From: Dryocosmus kuriphilus | Lineage: Eukaryota; Arthropoda; Insecta; Hymenoptera; Cynipidae | Direction of reading: 5' to 3' | DNA: 64,000 nt | Assembly (NCBI GenBank): GCA_038277395.1 | Contig: CM076190.1 | Span: forward strand, 235,010,618 to 235,074,617 | Shown here: in pieces, positions 11,590 to 23,177 of the stretch | Numbering within the stretch: position 1 is the stretch's first letter | Layout: each line of letters starts with the position of its first letter | Position numbers and translations under genes: made by a program | Notes under the pieces: generated by a model | Told to the model about the DNA's origin: nothing | The model's database searches: none | Seen by the model: the letters and a program-made list of their open reading frames with translations, nothing else

Positions 11590-12476
11590 CTGTCTGGACG
11601 AGCGACGGTGGATGACGTGAAGTGTTTCCATAGTTACTTTAAATTTTGAGTATCTCCGATTCACGGCCGATTAAATTTAATATAATTTGTTACTTCCCTT
11701 TCTGGGCATTGAATTATACTTCTTAGTCATCATCAAGGTAAGACAGCTGAACCTGTTGATTATTGAAAAGAAATGGGGGCATTATGCGGATATTCTGCAG
11801 CTACGCTTCCTAATTTTCGTCATTCCAGGGCGGACTTATTTCTCTAACCTTTACAAAGTTTTCTTTCATTTATATGAGACTACATATTGAAACTGTTAAC
11901 TAATTTCACCTATCGCTTTAGTGACTTGACTTGATTCCACTGATTTAACTTGATTCCACTGTTTGACTTAGTTTAACTGGTTTGAATTTTTCATTTTCCG
12001 ATGTATTAAAATATATACCTTATTATTGAAATTGACATTGTTTCTAACTTATGTAATTAATCCTACCTCTCGCTCCTTATACGGATTTTTCCGATGAGTT
12101 TACATTTTATTTACTCAAGCCACTCTCCGAGATCGGAGCTTGATCAGGATTCTTCATTCTGTTTACTCATTCTTTTAATCTCTTTTTTTATTTTAAAATG
12201 TTTTTATTTAACGGCTTTTCTCTAAAGTAGCGGGGAAACGTCATTAGAACAGTGAAGGCCCACTGTTTGTAACATTAGTAAAATAGAATCTAACGTCTAC
12301 TATTTGTACTTGGCTTTATTTTGTGATATCACGACTTTCATTTTCTTTTACATAAATAAACAACATTTTTAAATTCGTGTAAGTACTCACTGGAGATTTT
12401 GCATGACGAACTGTTTTTGTTGTGATAAATATAATAAGTAGAAATTATTAATTTTGTCTTTAATATAAGGCATTTC
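11590..12476. other. Right part of compound insertion and intron sequence
   Basis: Up to about 12,258 this continues the unidentified insertion interrupted by the hAT element. From 12,258 (cagtgaaggcccactgt) it matches gene B intron 2 at 27,450 onward. No gene is seen. Confidence 0.4.
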
Positions 12477-13283
12477 ACAGTGGGCCAGAACGATCGAAAA
12501 ACTGGAGAAAAATCAAAGTTTCACTGAAATGAAAAACTATATCCTTCTTGGGTATTTTTGATGTCGCAAAATCCAAATCATGTGTCAAAATTACAAAATC
12601 CAAAATGTGGGAGACGTTATGGTGCTAAATATCGTGGAATTTTATGTAACTTTTCTGAAAATTGGTACTTATGCTTTTTAAATGTCGCCAAATCCAAGTC
12701 AGATGATATAAAACCACTAAATTCAAAATAAGGTTCCAACCTGGCAACAAAAATTGTAGAATTTTAGCTATTGCTACTGCAAATTCGTACCTGGGATTTT
12801 TTATGTCACGCAATCCAAATCCGATGTACCAAGTAATTTTAGTGTAATCATAAAGTATAAATACCAGCCAAGAATATTCATAAACTCTCAATGTCGAATC
12901 ATGTCGAATATTCAGAGTATAGGAATTTTAAAATAATAATTTCTCTGTATTTACGGTTTGCTTGAGAAAACTAGCCTTTACCTTATAATACTGATACATA
13001 AAATGTGCCTATTTATCTACAAATTGAATTGGTGTGTGCAAAGTTCTATATTCTAAAAGCTCTAGTGTTTATAATGATCCAAGAATTCAAAAAAGGCTTA
13101 TTAAGTTTGTGTATAAGAGACTTTCATTTTTATTATAACCTTCATTGAAAGAACTAAATAAGTCCCAATAGCAGCATAGAGAATGTTGTGCTTATGCAAA
13201 ATGATTAATAAAATAAAGAAAACGTATACCGTTTAAAAAAATAAGTGCGAATTTGATTTTTTTCCGGTTGCCGGCCCACTGTC
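12477..13283. mobile_element. Small TIR element (MITE-like) with ~120-bp internal repeats
   Basis: The ends are acagtgggccag and the reverse complement of gacagtgggccgg, flanked by the hexamer catttc on both sides (12,471-12,476 and 13,284-13,289), which I read as a target duplication. Inside, a block of about 120 bp is repeated two to three times (12,550-12,840; landmarks atgtcgcaaaatccaaatca, atgtcgccaaatccaagtca, atgtcacgcaatccaaatcc). No transposase frame. The gene B intron lacks it. The superfamily is uncertain. Confidence 0.55.
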
Positions 13284-13689
13284 CATTTCTATTTTTGTTT
13301 CTATGTTCGTATAAACGGTTTATTACACGCCCGAAATTTTGACGTCAATGAAAACGGTTTTTCGGAATAAAACTGAATGGGATATTGATGCAAGTGTTAA
13401 ACGTATAAAGAACCATAGTACTTATATATTGAAATTCTATTATAATCACCGGTTACTTGTATATTCGTAAAGCTTCTTCGCATCATAGAACAGACTGTAT
13501 TTAATTTTTACATTTTTCCATTCTGATCCTGACTGGAAAGGGGTTATTTTTTATATAAAATTTAGTTTTTAGCAATGAGAGCACTCCCCTGAGTGAGAAA
13601 AGATGGTTTGCATGATTGCGTCTCTCTCTCTAGTATCTGTAGTTTGCACAATTTTTCAATTAAATTAATGGATAAAGTCAAGAATATTA

Positions 13690-13761
13690 CTCCAGCAGGA
13701 ACTATAAGTCCGCGACAAGGCTGAGGTCTGATAGGAACAGGAGGTGCGCAAAAACTTAATT
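13690..13761 (-). pseudogene. Gene A exon 2 (secreted-family paralogue), eroded
   Basis: A minus-strand acceptor (ttttcctcttccag, AG at 13,763-13,762) is followed by AATTAAGTTTTTGCGC, read in phase 1 as E-L-S-F-C-A. Gene B exon 2 begins E-L-S-L-C-A after the same type of acceptor. Both copies share the RPQP-x-RG block (RPQPCRG here, RPQPRRG in B). After about 24 codons the similarity fades and no donor equivalent to the one in B is found, so this exon is judged degenerate. Confidence 0.65.
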
Positions 13762-13799
13762 CTGGAAGAGGAAAAAGAAGTGTATTATTATTTTATGGT

Positions 13800-14730
13800 T
13801 ATCATTATTATTATGTGAGAAAAGTTGTAGGCTTCGGAAGCTTCGGTCATGGTTTTTCTAGTAGAAAAACCAATCCCAAAGTTACTGAAGAATATACGTC
13901 GTCTACTTCCGCTCCATCTGCCCTGAAGGCAAGCAAGAGTGGGAATTTTTTGCGAGGTGATTTCAAGTCGTTTTCCTTTCGCACATACCGCCGATGTTTT
14001 TTTACGCGGCGAGCGAACATGTTTAAGGTGGAAAAATCACACCTGTGGATCGTTTTTTAGAGCTAACAATCTAGATATTATATATTGCAATGCACAGTGT
14101 TGGCGGAAGAAATTAACTGGGCCAAAGAAGTACTGTCTTTTGCATACGGCTTGCGGGGTTCGAAGCCTCATATTGACAAGCCGGGATCTTTCTTACTTGA
14201 TTTAAGAAGCAAGACTTCATACTTCCAAGGCAGCCATTATGAGAACTAAAATATGGACTTTGTATCCTGGATGCAGCCTACCCAATTCGGAAAGCAGATC
14301 TTGATACTTAGTCCGCTTCTCTTCCTACTTCAAATTAATGTTACATACCATCAGCAGGCGCCGAGAACTCAATCACATGAATGAGGACAAGCCATGGAGG
14401 ACAATATGAGGCTTCGTCTCACTGACATGGTGAGTAGTGGAGAATTAAAATTTCCTGTAGATCTTACACTGCATATTTTCTAAGACGGACTCCAGATTCC
14501 CTTGGGTCTATAGTAAATCGGGGTTTTCACCGATATCATATAAGTGCGGACGATGGTAATACAGCACTTTCAGAACATCTTTATGCCTCTCAATGTACCT
14601 GTAACGCGCATATTTTGAGCATCCATTCAGGATACTTCCAAGAGTTTCTGGCCCTTCTTTGTTGGAAGTTGGTATCGCCGACAGGTATACTCATCACACG
14701 ATCGCGGTAAATCAAGGTGTCGATAAAAGA
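13800..14730. other. Intron/intergenic DNA, nothing recognised
   Basis: Short overlapping plus-strand frames at 13,815-14,205 have no family resemblance I can name. The stretch lies between gene A exon 2 and the minisatellite of its intron 1. Confidence 0.3.
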
Positions 14731-14734
14731 CGGA

Positions 14735-15285
14735 AGTTTGCATACTAAGGGATATTATGTGCCGGTCCTTGGCATAGGAGCAGATCTTAAGCGCCGGAAT
14801 TGGGCATATAAAGGTTTCATAAGCACTGTAGCTTAGCATACTACGAGATTAAGGACACCAGAGTTTGGCATACCAGGAGATCATAAGGGCAAGAGCTTGG
14901 CATACCAGGAGAATCTAAGCTCCGGAGTTTCGCATATCAGCAGAACATAAGTGCCGGAGGTTATCATACCAAGCGAACATTGGGGCCGGCTCTTGGCATA
15001 CCGGTAGATTATTATAATCGCCAGTGCTGCTTATACCAGGAGATCATAAGCGACGGAGGTTGGGGTACCTGTTAATCATGAGCGCCAGAGCTTAGCATAC
15101 CAGATAATCCTAAGCGCAAAAGTTTGACTTATCACAAGACCATAAACCCTGAAGCTTGTGATACCAGGATATCGTAAGCGCCGGATTTTGTTATACCATG
15201 AGATCACAAGCACCGTATCTTGGCATACTTGGAGATCATAAGCGACGGATCTGACATAAGAGGGAATCATAGACGACGAAGGTTG
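14735..15285. repeat. 32-bp minisatellite, copy A
   Basis: Diverged tandem units of about 32 bp with the core TACCAGGAGATCATAAGCG followed by CCGGAGCTTGGCA. Roughly 17 units. The period is not a multiple of three and stops occur in all frames, so it is not a protein repeat. It lies in intron 1 of gene A, as related arrays do in units C and B. Confidence 0.9.
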
Positions 15286-15299
15286 AAATATAAACAAAA

Positions 15300-15986
15300 A
15301 TGTTGCTTCTAGCATTCTTCACCTGTATTATTAATCCCGAAAATTATAATTTTTCACGATTTATGTGGGGAAAAATTGTTTAACCAAATAGTAGTTCTTT
15401 AAAGAAAATTAGTTCGAACATACCCAAAAGGCTGCATTTTACCATAGAATAATAATTAGGGCCAAAAACAGTTTTTTGACAAGTCGTTTTTGCAATGAAT
15501 TTGATATGAGACTGATATTTTTGGAATACTTTAAATCTTCCTTACGAAATGACTAAACTTTAATTTTCCAAAGGTTAATACTGATACTACGTTTCTCCTC
15601 TTGTTTAGAAAACCGAAACTTTCTCATAAAAAAGGTGACATTAATTTCAAAATCGTAAAAGTGCGGCTTAAGATTTAAAGAAAAGTTTATGGAATTTATG
15701 TCTTCAAAAACTGTACAGATTGGGAGGATCTTTGCCATCCAGTACGGAAAAATTTTCTCAATGCATTTTTGGACCATCCGAAGACAATGTCGAATTCAAT
15801 TTTTTACAACACATTTAAATTATCACAGGAGAAATTTAGATTAATTTTTTACTCATTTCGGATGAACTCATAGTTTATAAAAAAATAAAAGTTTGGATGA
15901 AATTTACAAAAAATCGGATACATTTTTTTTGAGGAAAGCGTGAAATTATCCACTAATTTACAAATATATTATATTATTATATTTAC
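15300..15986 (-). repeat. Gene A intron 1, block conserved between units
   Basis: This aligns with 21,560-22,091 and, with an internal deletion, 35,255-35,436; the first part (15,330-15,500) also matches 29,560-29,770. On the minus strand a 74-codon frame (15,777 to 15,553) has counterparts in the other two copies, all with an F-F-M block (NVTFFMRK here, NVMFFMTK and NSRFFMRK elsewhere). The phase does not fit splicing from exon 1 and copy C needs a frameshift in a T run, so I treat it as conserved intron or a relic exon rather than a confirmed exon. Confidence 0.5.
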
Positions 15987-16041
15987 CTGTAGAATTGAGG
16001 ATAATGACCAATAATAAGACTAGCATGTAAACGATGTTCAG
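15987..16041 (-). pseudogene. Gene A exon 1 (signal peptide), start codon lost
   Basis: A 55-nt block homologous to exon 1 of units B and C. The ATG of the other copies is CTG here (16,041-16,039); reading on gives N-I-V-Y-M-L-V-L-L-L-V-I-I-L, a hydrophobic signal core, then NSTG and a donor CTACAG/GTAAAT in phase 1. An in-frame ATG six codons in could start a shortened signal peptide. Exon 2 is expected at 13,761 on the same strand, about 2.2 kb away across the minisatellite. Confidence 0.7.
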
Positions 16042-16199
16042 CTTTCCGAAGTATACGAAAAACGGATTTTCCTATCTTAAGGTATTTCTTAACAGCATGT
16101 AACTAATGAATATTTCACTGGCTTCTTTAGATTATTCATATATAGATATATAGTTACATATATACATTAAAGTCGTTATCACGTGAATTATAGGCGTTG

Positions 16200-16843
16200 A
16201 GGTTGTCCTCCTGAAATATTTGTATTTCTTAAATCAACACCAAGATAAGGAATTTAGATCAAACGTTTGATAGAAATCGTTTAAGAATTGGCAACAGGAA
16301 AGATTGGAGGTGTAACAGAATTAAAATTTTATTTTATGAAATTAAATTAAGGTAATATTTCCTAATATATTAGCGATTTCGGATACTATAGTATTAGTAA
16401 ACTTATTCACTAAAAAATTAGAAAATATACTTCTTAATTTACTTTTATATAATAATATTATAATTCTTTCACAACTTAGTTAGTAAATATCTGAAGCATG
16501 ACGGTCTCAATAGTAAAATGCTTAATTGCTAATTCAGTTAGTAAAGTTTTCACTAATATATAATTAGAGAGCACTATTATTCCAAAACTTTTATCTAAAC
16601 AATATATTCCTCTTCGACTTTTAAACCCGACACATATTAGACCATAACGCTTTGCTTAATAATAAAGCAAAGATATAATTTTAGGGACTATAATTTATAA
16701 AAATTTTACTTAAAAGCTTGAAAATTATTTAATGTACCATGAAATTGGGTTGAACGATACAATAAAATAAAAGAGGTACACCAAAGGTTCTTATAATGCA
16801 TGTTTCCAGAGGGTCCATATACATACGATATGTATGTATATAT
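16200..16843. repeat. Segmental duplication copy, interrupted by integrase element
   Basis: Matches copy I (about 1-640) and 57,045-58,050 in several blocks, for example tctgaagcatgac followed by caatagtaaaa at 16,490. The equivalent of copy I position 790 is found only at 19,565, after the integrase element, which therefore interrupts this copy. No gene is seen. Confidence 0.6.
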
Positions 16844-17216
16844 AACAACACCGATTTCTGTCATTTTCACGCTTCGAGATTTACTAGTAAATACAACGTG
16901 TTTTCATGTAGGCGAGCACTCGTCAACTGTTTATAGTTTCCAGATGACGATTGGGTCAAGCATTGTACAGGCAACATTAGCCAAAGCTAATGCTATCCAA
17001 AATGCATGGATAAAGCTGTCCCAAATCGCTGACGCCCGACTTTATCCGGCTATGGCTAGCATTAGCCAAACAGCTTTGGCTAATGTTGCCTGTACAATGC
17101 TTGACCCAATCGTCATCTGGAAACTATAAACAGTTGACGAGTGCTCGCCTACATGAAAACACGTTGTATTTACTAGTAAATCTCGAAGCGTGAAAATGAC
17201 AGAAATCGGTGTTGTT
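16844..17216. repeat. Perfect-looking palindrome, 144-bp arms, 85-bp spacer
   Basis: Bases 16,844-16,987 are the reverse complement of 17,073-17,216. The right arm contains the 5' leader and first seven codons of the integrase gene, so the left arm is an inverted duplicate of a gene start pointing the other way. The spacer holds the motif GGCTATGGCTAGCATTAGCC, which recurs near the 3' end at 19,400. Identical arms imply recent duplication or gene conversion. Confidence 0.9.
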
Positions 17217-19173
17217 CGAATGAAAAATAATTTCAATGTACAATTTGAAGCGTTAGTCAGTGCTAAAAAATCGAATAATTTTTACATACCTGCTGCACAG
17301 AATGATGGACTTATCGATTCAGTTTTGCAAGCAAAGGAAGCTACCGCTTTGTCAAAACTACAAAGACGACGCTTGAAGCGTTACGATATTTGTTCAATCG
17401 GTAGCATTCAGAAGCTTGTTGTTCCCGTGAAAGAAGGTAAATATGAAAATGAATGAGTGTACATTGACCTCATAACAAATCCATGCTTTCGCGATTGCAG
17501 ACGAAACATCAATAATTTACTATGTCAAGAACGAGAAAATGTTTGATGTGTTGTATGATACTCATCTTTCTGTGGGACATGGAGGAAAGGATCGAATATT
17601 GTCTCAATTAACAAAAAAGTATAAAAAGGTTACGCAAGAGATTGTCTTGCTATTTCTGAAGATTTGCACTGCTAGCCAAATGAAGCAAAAGTCAATTAAA
17701 AAAGAACTTGTTTAAAATCCTAGCATATCAACAGAAATGAACAATAGATGTCAAGTGGATTTAATAGATATGCAGTCAAATCCAGATGCTGATTTCAAAT
17801 TCAACATGGTATACCAAGATCAACTTACTAAGTTTGTTCAATTACGACCACTGACAAGCAAAACCGCGATTGAAGTAACCAAACATTTGCTTGAAATCTT
17901 TTGTGTTTTCGACGCTACAGCAATTTTGCAATCTGATAATGGACGCGAAATTGTCAATCGCACGATGGAAGAGCTGCGTCCTATGTGGAATGGATTGACT
18001 ATGGGGCATGGCAAACCGCGACACAGTCAATTTGAAGGGTGTGTCGAAAGGGCGAATCAAGATATAGAAAATATGCTTGCGACTTGGACGGTCACAGAAA
18101 ATTGTAGTCGCTGGTCAGGAGGACTTAAATTTGTACATTTCATGAAATGCGAGCATATCACGATGGAATAAAAACAGCTCCATACAAAGCGATGTTTAGT
18201 ACTGATGCCAAAGTCGGTATATCTACAAGTATACTTCCACAAGATTTGTATGAAAACATCAGGACGGAAGAAGAACTAGCAACTATTTTTGAAACAATCA
18301 CTGAAACCTCACAGAACGAAAAAAAGGAGCATGATGACGTGCTCATTGAACGTGAATGTGACAGGCCGTTTAGTGAGCAAAATTCGAACCAGAATGGAGT
18401 GCAAGCTGAGAGTTAAAATGTATTGATGCAGAATGAGATTGAAAAACAAGATGTAATAAAATTTTTGCAGAATGACAATCTCGAAAATTCGAGTTTTAAA
18501 AAGTCAAGCGTAGTATTCAATCAAAATACTCTTATACAGTTTCTCTCAAGGAGAACAACACAAAGAAAAGAAAACGAACAGAAGGTTCAACGAGTGTTTG
18601 CAGAAGTGGCAGTAATGAGCAGTTAATTGCTATTTGTCAATGTATATCGTGTGGGAACATTATTGTAGGAAATAATTCGTGTACGATATGTGCGAAAATA
18701 TCTTCGTCAGCGAAAATCGATTGAATGCAAGATTAAATTTGGAAAGACAAGCTAAGAAAATGAAATCACAATCCAACGCTAAATTCCAAGTGTGCAACGT
18801 AGGAGATAGAGTACGGGTCACAATTCCAGATTTAGACAGGGGTCTGGGAGATTTACGGAATGTTTTGATGGCAATTGTTGGCGTAGATGAAAATCGATTG
18901 TACAAACTGGGTAACAAGTATGGTACAATAGAAGAAAGATTTTCAAGGAACCAATTCACTGCATGCGACGTCAAACTTTTCAATGTATTGGAAGTGTCGT
19001 CCGAAAAGAAAACATTGCGCCAATTAGTTCGAGCGCAGTCCATCTCTGGTGGTCAAGGATATGCAAGGTGTGATTGTAAAAGTGGATCAAAGACGAATAG
19101 ATGTAAATGTAAATCGGCAGGAATTCTTTGTAATTCGAAATATCATTCAAGTCCTACCTGTTGTAATAAATAA
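17196..19173 (+). pseudogene. KRBA2-like integrase (rve-type DDE) with one intron, broken
   Basis: KRBA2-like proteins carry a retroviral-type integrase core and are common in insect genomes as mobile-element genes. Exon 1 (17,196-17,436) is joined across a 64-bp GT-AG intron (17,437-17,500) in phase 1. Exon 2 shows an HHCC-like region, then catalytic blocks CQVDLIDMQ (first Asp), ILQSDNGREIVN (second Asp) and GCVERANQD (Glu). Distal parts hold a CxxC...CxxC finger (CISCGN, CTICAK; about 18,638-18,700), a VGDRVRVTIPD chromodomain-like region and a Cys-rich tail ending CCNK. Lesions: an in-frame TAA at 17,713, a frameshift near 18,140, a stop at 18,414 and further shifts near 18,500-18,700. 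The triad is intact but the gene is not expressible as one protein. Confidence 0.85.
17437..17500 (+). other. Intron of the KRBA2-like integrase gene
   Basis: Donor aagaag/GTAAAT and acceptor gcgattgcag/ac. Removing these 64 bp joins V-K-E to D-E-T-S-I-I-Y-Y in one frame, which is the continuity expected of the family. Confidence 0.8.
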
Positions 19174-19554
19174 TGTCATTATTTATATTTAATTTGAGTG
19201 GCAACAAATGTTGAATCTTGGCGACGTTTGTAGTTTGATAATAGATAATATATGAATTATTTTCAAATAATTGTTTTCATTCTATTGAATACCAGCTTAT
19301 TATTAAAATTGCTTTTAATTCTGAATTTTTTAAATTTGTCATTTGCCTGCTTCTCGCCTAATAAAACCAACATTAGCAAAAGGTGCTTGGCTAATGCTAG
19401 CCCTAGCCGGACAAAGTTCAACTCTAGCCAAATAAAGTTGGGTTTCGATCGTACGGGCCTACTCTATCCAAAATGGCTGGCTAGAGCTAGCTCTAGTCGG
19501 CTAGGGCTAGCCTTAGCCAGAGTCCGGACTTTTGCCGTAACATATATACGTGTT

Positions 19555-20510
19555 ATCTATTAAGTAACTCCAATTTCTAAAATGAACACTTTTATCATTG
19601 TTTTAACAGAAATGTCTCTGTTCCGATGTCGTTGAATTTAAATATTTAAAAATTAAGTAGAGATCGATGAGAATAAGTTCGCAGTTCGAAATTGTGAAGA
19701 AAATCAGGGCCTACGGAAAGGTCATACGAATAATTGTGTTCATATACGAGTATCTCAGGAAATAAGTACCGTGGAATATTCTTTATTTCTGCCATTTGGC
19801 AGCAACAACCATAATATAATAGGTTTTATACTAGGATTTGCACATATTTTCAAGGAATTTTAAAATGTTTCTAAGACTTTAATGGAATACAAGTACTTCC
19901 AAAGTTCTCAAGGGCTCTCAAGAGATGTTTACTGAATTTAAATGAAATTTCAAGTGAATTTGAAGATATAAATGTAGTTTTAAGTCCTGGCAGGTTCGAG
20001 TGCATAAAAAAAAAAGATATTTTTTTGAACGCAAATCTGTTATCATTTTTTTATTGTCAGCATTCTTATGTTGAACACAGATTTGATAAACAATTGAATA
20101 AAAACTTTAAGTGGTAATTCTTAACCATTTCGTGAAATAAAAATATAATTTTCAGACATTGAAGTATAAATACGCGCCCTATGAAAAAGTGGTTGGAAGC
20201 ACACATGAAAAACTTTTTGAGATTAATCATTTTTCTTTTCATCATTTTTTTTTTTACACCTCGTATATTTTCGCAGGAAAATACCATTCTTTGTGTTTAA
20301 TAATATTTTTACGTTTAAATCAAAAACTATATGTGTTGCTAAAAAAATATAAAGAAAATTTTTAGACCCCTTTGAACTAAATAACTTTGTTTTTCAGTAT
20401 TCCTTCGTAGCTCGCATAGGTCCTTGAAAACTGGTCTGAAGCAAATATATAAACCTTTTCGAGCTGCATGAATTTCTTCTAAAATTTTCTTTTCGAATCT
20501 CACATAGTTG
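19555..20510. repeat. Segmental duplication with dispersed satellite blocks
   Basis: Shares blocks with copy I (790-1,060), with 24,740-25,130 and with 60,280-60,620, for example the cacagatttgataa and ataagcgccaattctt-type sequences. Its last part (20,150-20,510) belongs to the family recognised by the words ctcgcatagtt and atgaaaaa, found also at 25.1, 31, 32 and 40 kb. No gene is recognised. Confidence 0.6.
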
Positions 20511-20514
20511 CTTG

Positions 20515-21330
20515 GTTTTGCGTACCAAAAAATCATAAGCGCCAGTGCTTTTCATACCAGGGGAGCTTAAAAGCTGGAGCATTGCAAATCAGCATACAAT
20601 AAACGCCGGACGTTTTCATACCAGGAGACCATAAGCGCCGGAAAATAACATACAAAGAGATGAAAACAGCTGATGCTTGTTATACAAGGTGGCTAAAAGC
20701 GCCACAGTTTTGGAACATCAGGAGATTATAGGCGCCGAAGCTTGGCGTACCCAGAGATCATAAGCGCACGGAGGTTCGCATACCTGGAGACCTTATGCGC
20801 CTGATCTTTTTATACCAGGAGCTCATAAACGCCGGAATTTGGCCGACAAGGATATCATAAGCATTACAGCTTAGCATAACAGGAGATTATAAGCGCCAGA
20901 TCTAGAGATACAAAAAACTTTTCATACCTGGAGAACATAAGCACAGGAGCGTCGCACACCAACAAAGCATAAGTACCGAAGGTTGACATACCAAGCGATG
21001 ATATGCGTCGGAGCATATCCTACCAGAATACCAAAATCGCAAAAACTTGTCATGACAGAAAATAATAAGCACCGGAGATTTGTATACAAGTAGATTATTG
21101 GCGCCGAAGCTTAATATACCAGTTGGTCATAAGCGCCTGATGTATGCATGGCAGGGGATTATATGCGCCGGAGTTTTGCATATCAGGATATCATAAGCGC
21201 CGGAGGTTGGTATACCACGAGATTATAAGCGTCGATGCTTGGTATACGAAAAAATCCTAACCTGTGAAGATTGAGGTATAAGGTGATTATAAGCGCTGGG
21301 GCTTGTCATACCAGGAGACCATAAGCGTGA
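20515..21330. repeat. 32-bp minisatellite, copy C
   Basis: About 25 diverged units with the same ATACCAGGAGATCATAAGCG core as at 14.7 and 28.9 kb. It is followed rightward by the block conserved in all units, placing it in intron 1 of the remnant unit C. Confidence 0.9.
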
Positions 21331-21339
21331 AATGATTGT

Positions 21340-22091
21340 TTAAGCAATTGAGAACTGTTTAAATAGTTTAGCAATATCTTTAGCGACAAAATATTACTCT
21401 ACATATTCGCTAATTCTTTCATTAGTTTCTAGAAAATTGAAACATGTCAGGGTTTATAAGAAAAAAATAAGTTATATAAATACAAATTGTCCCAAACAAT
21501 TGAAAATATGTTAAACAAAAAATATTACTTTTAGCCTTCTTCAAATATATTAACTATCATGAAAGATAATAATTTTTCACGATTTACTTAGTGAAAAATT
21601 TTAAAAAAAGCATTAATTTTGTAAAACATTTGAAGCCAGTTATTTTATGACAAAACTAGTTTTTAAAAAGCAGTGTTTGCCATAAAAGAGACAGGTATTT
21701 TGCGGATACATTAAATCTTGCTTTCGAAATGATTAAACTTTAATTTTCGAAAAGTTAACAACCCGTACTACTTTTCTCGCCTTTTTTCGTAAAATGATAT
21801 TTTGTCATAAAAAACATCACATTCATTTCGGAATCATAAGACCACGGCTTAAAATTAAAAAAAAAAAACATTGGAGTTTATTTCTTCAGAAACTGAACAG
21901 ATTGGAAGTATCTTTTCCCTAAGCACGAAAAATTTCTCAGGAGAAATTCAGATTCACTCATTTCGGTTGAACTCAGAGTTTAGAAAAAATGGAAGTTAGG
22001 ATTAAATTCATAAAATTACGTGTAAGTTGCTGTTTGTGTAAATGATGAAAATGGCCCTTAATTTACAAATATATTACATTATTACGTTCAC
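21340..22091 (-). repeat. Unit C intron 1, conserved block
   Basis: Aligns with 29,360-29,770 (left part) and 15,330-15,986 (right part). It contains the T-run version of the minus-strand frame with KPWSYDSEMNV. A phase-matched exon 2 for this unit is not found between 19.6 and 20.5 kb, so unit C appears to be an incomplete duplicate. Confidence 0.55.
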
Positions 22092-22146
22092 CTAGAGAAT
22101 TGAGGACAATAACCAATAATAAGATTAGTATGTGAACGATGTTCAT
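22092..22146 (-). CDS. Unit C exon 1: signal peptide of the secreted family
   Basis: A 55-nt exon with ATG at 22,146-22,144 encoding M-N-I-V-H-I-L-I-L-L-L-V-I-V-L, a strong hydrophobic signal core, then NSLG and a phase-1 donor CTCTAG/GTGAAC. It matches exon 1 of B (35,437-35,491) and A. No downstream exon in the right phase is seen before the integrase insertion and gene A, so it is either an orphan exon or could splice to gene A exons 2-3 by read-through. Function unknown. Confidence 0.55.
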
Positions 22147-22159
22147 TTTTCCAAATTAG

Positions 22160-23177
22160 AAAAAAAATTAATTATCCCATATTAAGGTATTCTTTAATAG
22201 GGATTAAGTAATGAATATTCTGCTGCGGCTTCAAATTATTTACACACACACGCACACACACACACACACACACTAAAGACGTTATCAGTAGGTTAGGGGC
22301 ATCAAGCTTGTTCTTCTGAAATATTTTTGTAAATCAGCCCTAAGTTAAGAAATTTAGCTACAAAAATATTTAAATATGATAAAAAAAATCACTTTCACAT
22401 TTTAGGGAAATTATTCTCTTTTACATCTTCACATTCCCTTTCATTACTTCTCACACCTTTCCATTTATTTTCATTCATTCTTTTATTCATTAGGTTGCTG
22501 TACGTTATACTATGATATTCTTTAATGTTATTTGTATTATATTGAACGTTCCGACACTTACGAAAAAATATTGTAGGGAATTCGGCATAGACGCATGTGA
22601 TCGCTCAAGAAGAAAGGGACCTAATGCATAGAGCTCAATTTACAGCACGCGCGATCGTAGCAGTATCAACAACAGGCATTTGGAGTAATGGCGAGGCGCT
22701 ACGAAAAGTATCCCCTACACTAACCACCCATCTTTACACACAAAGCGAAAGCTGTTAACGGATGCGGCGTGTACGGCTGTAGTGGTAAGTGATGTGGCTC
22801 AAAGCGCTCTTCAGGCTCTGAGAACTGTTGTGGTGGGTCGTGAGAAACATGGAAACTCAAAAAATTGAGTTACCTTCCGATGGCGCTACATATCGGTCCC
22901 TCTCCGCACTTTACGTCCCTCTTCCTGGTTATGTTGGTCTAATTTCTTCTCTTGTAAATTCTATCCCTATCGAGCTCAGTCGTACTTTCATAATACCCAG
23001 CCTTACCTTGATTACGTCATGCATGCTCAAAAATGCCAGCTGGTGTTGGGCCTGAATTTTTGAAGCCTTTTTAATTTTTAAAAATATTTTGAACTAAAAT
23101 GAAGCTGAAATTTCTAAGCAGAGCTGGGGGTTTTTGATTGCTCATCATCTCACCGTTTTTCCGTGTAGGAAGGGCGT
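22160..23177. other. Intergenic DNA with a (CA)n microsatellite, no recognised gene
   Basis: (AC)n occupies about 22,241-22,273. Bases 22,560-23,060 are GC-richer and contain only short frames, probably remnants of a mobile element linked to the LINE end that follows, but no domain can be named. Confidence 0.4.

Larger units (their letters stand above)
16985..19530 (+). mobile_element. KRBA2-like integrase DNA element
   Basis: The integrase gene lies between two related inverted regions: 16,985-17,080 and the reverse complement of 19,370-19,520 share GGCTAGCATTAGCCAA, (A/C)TTTATCCGGCTA and TTTTGGATA blocks, taken as terminal inverted repeats. Paralogous DNA lacking this block (around 640-790) shows it is an insertion. 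The flanks read tatatata on the left and atatatac on the right, so a target duplication cannot be separated from the local AT repeat. The beginning of a second, head-to-head copy lies to the left (see palindrome). Confidence 0.6.

Noticed and set aside
16800..17236. ORFs on both strands giving the same peptide (TTPISVIFTLRDL...)
   Set aside because: They are the same non-coding arm of a palindrome read on opposite strands.
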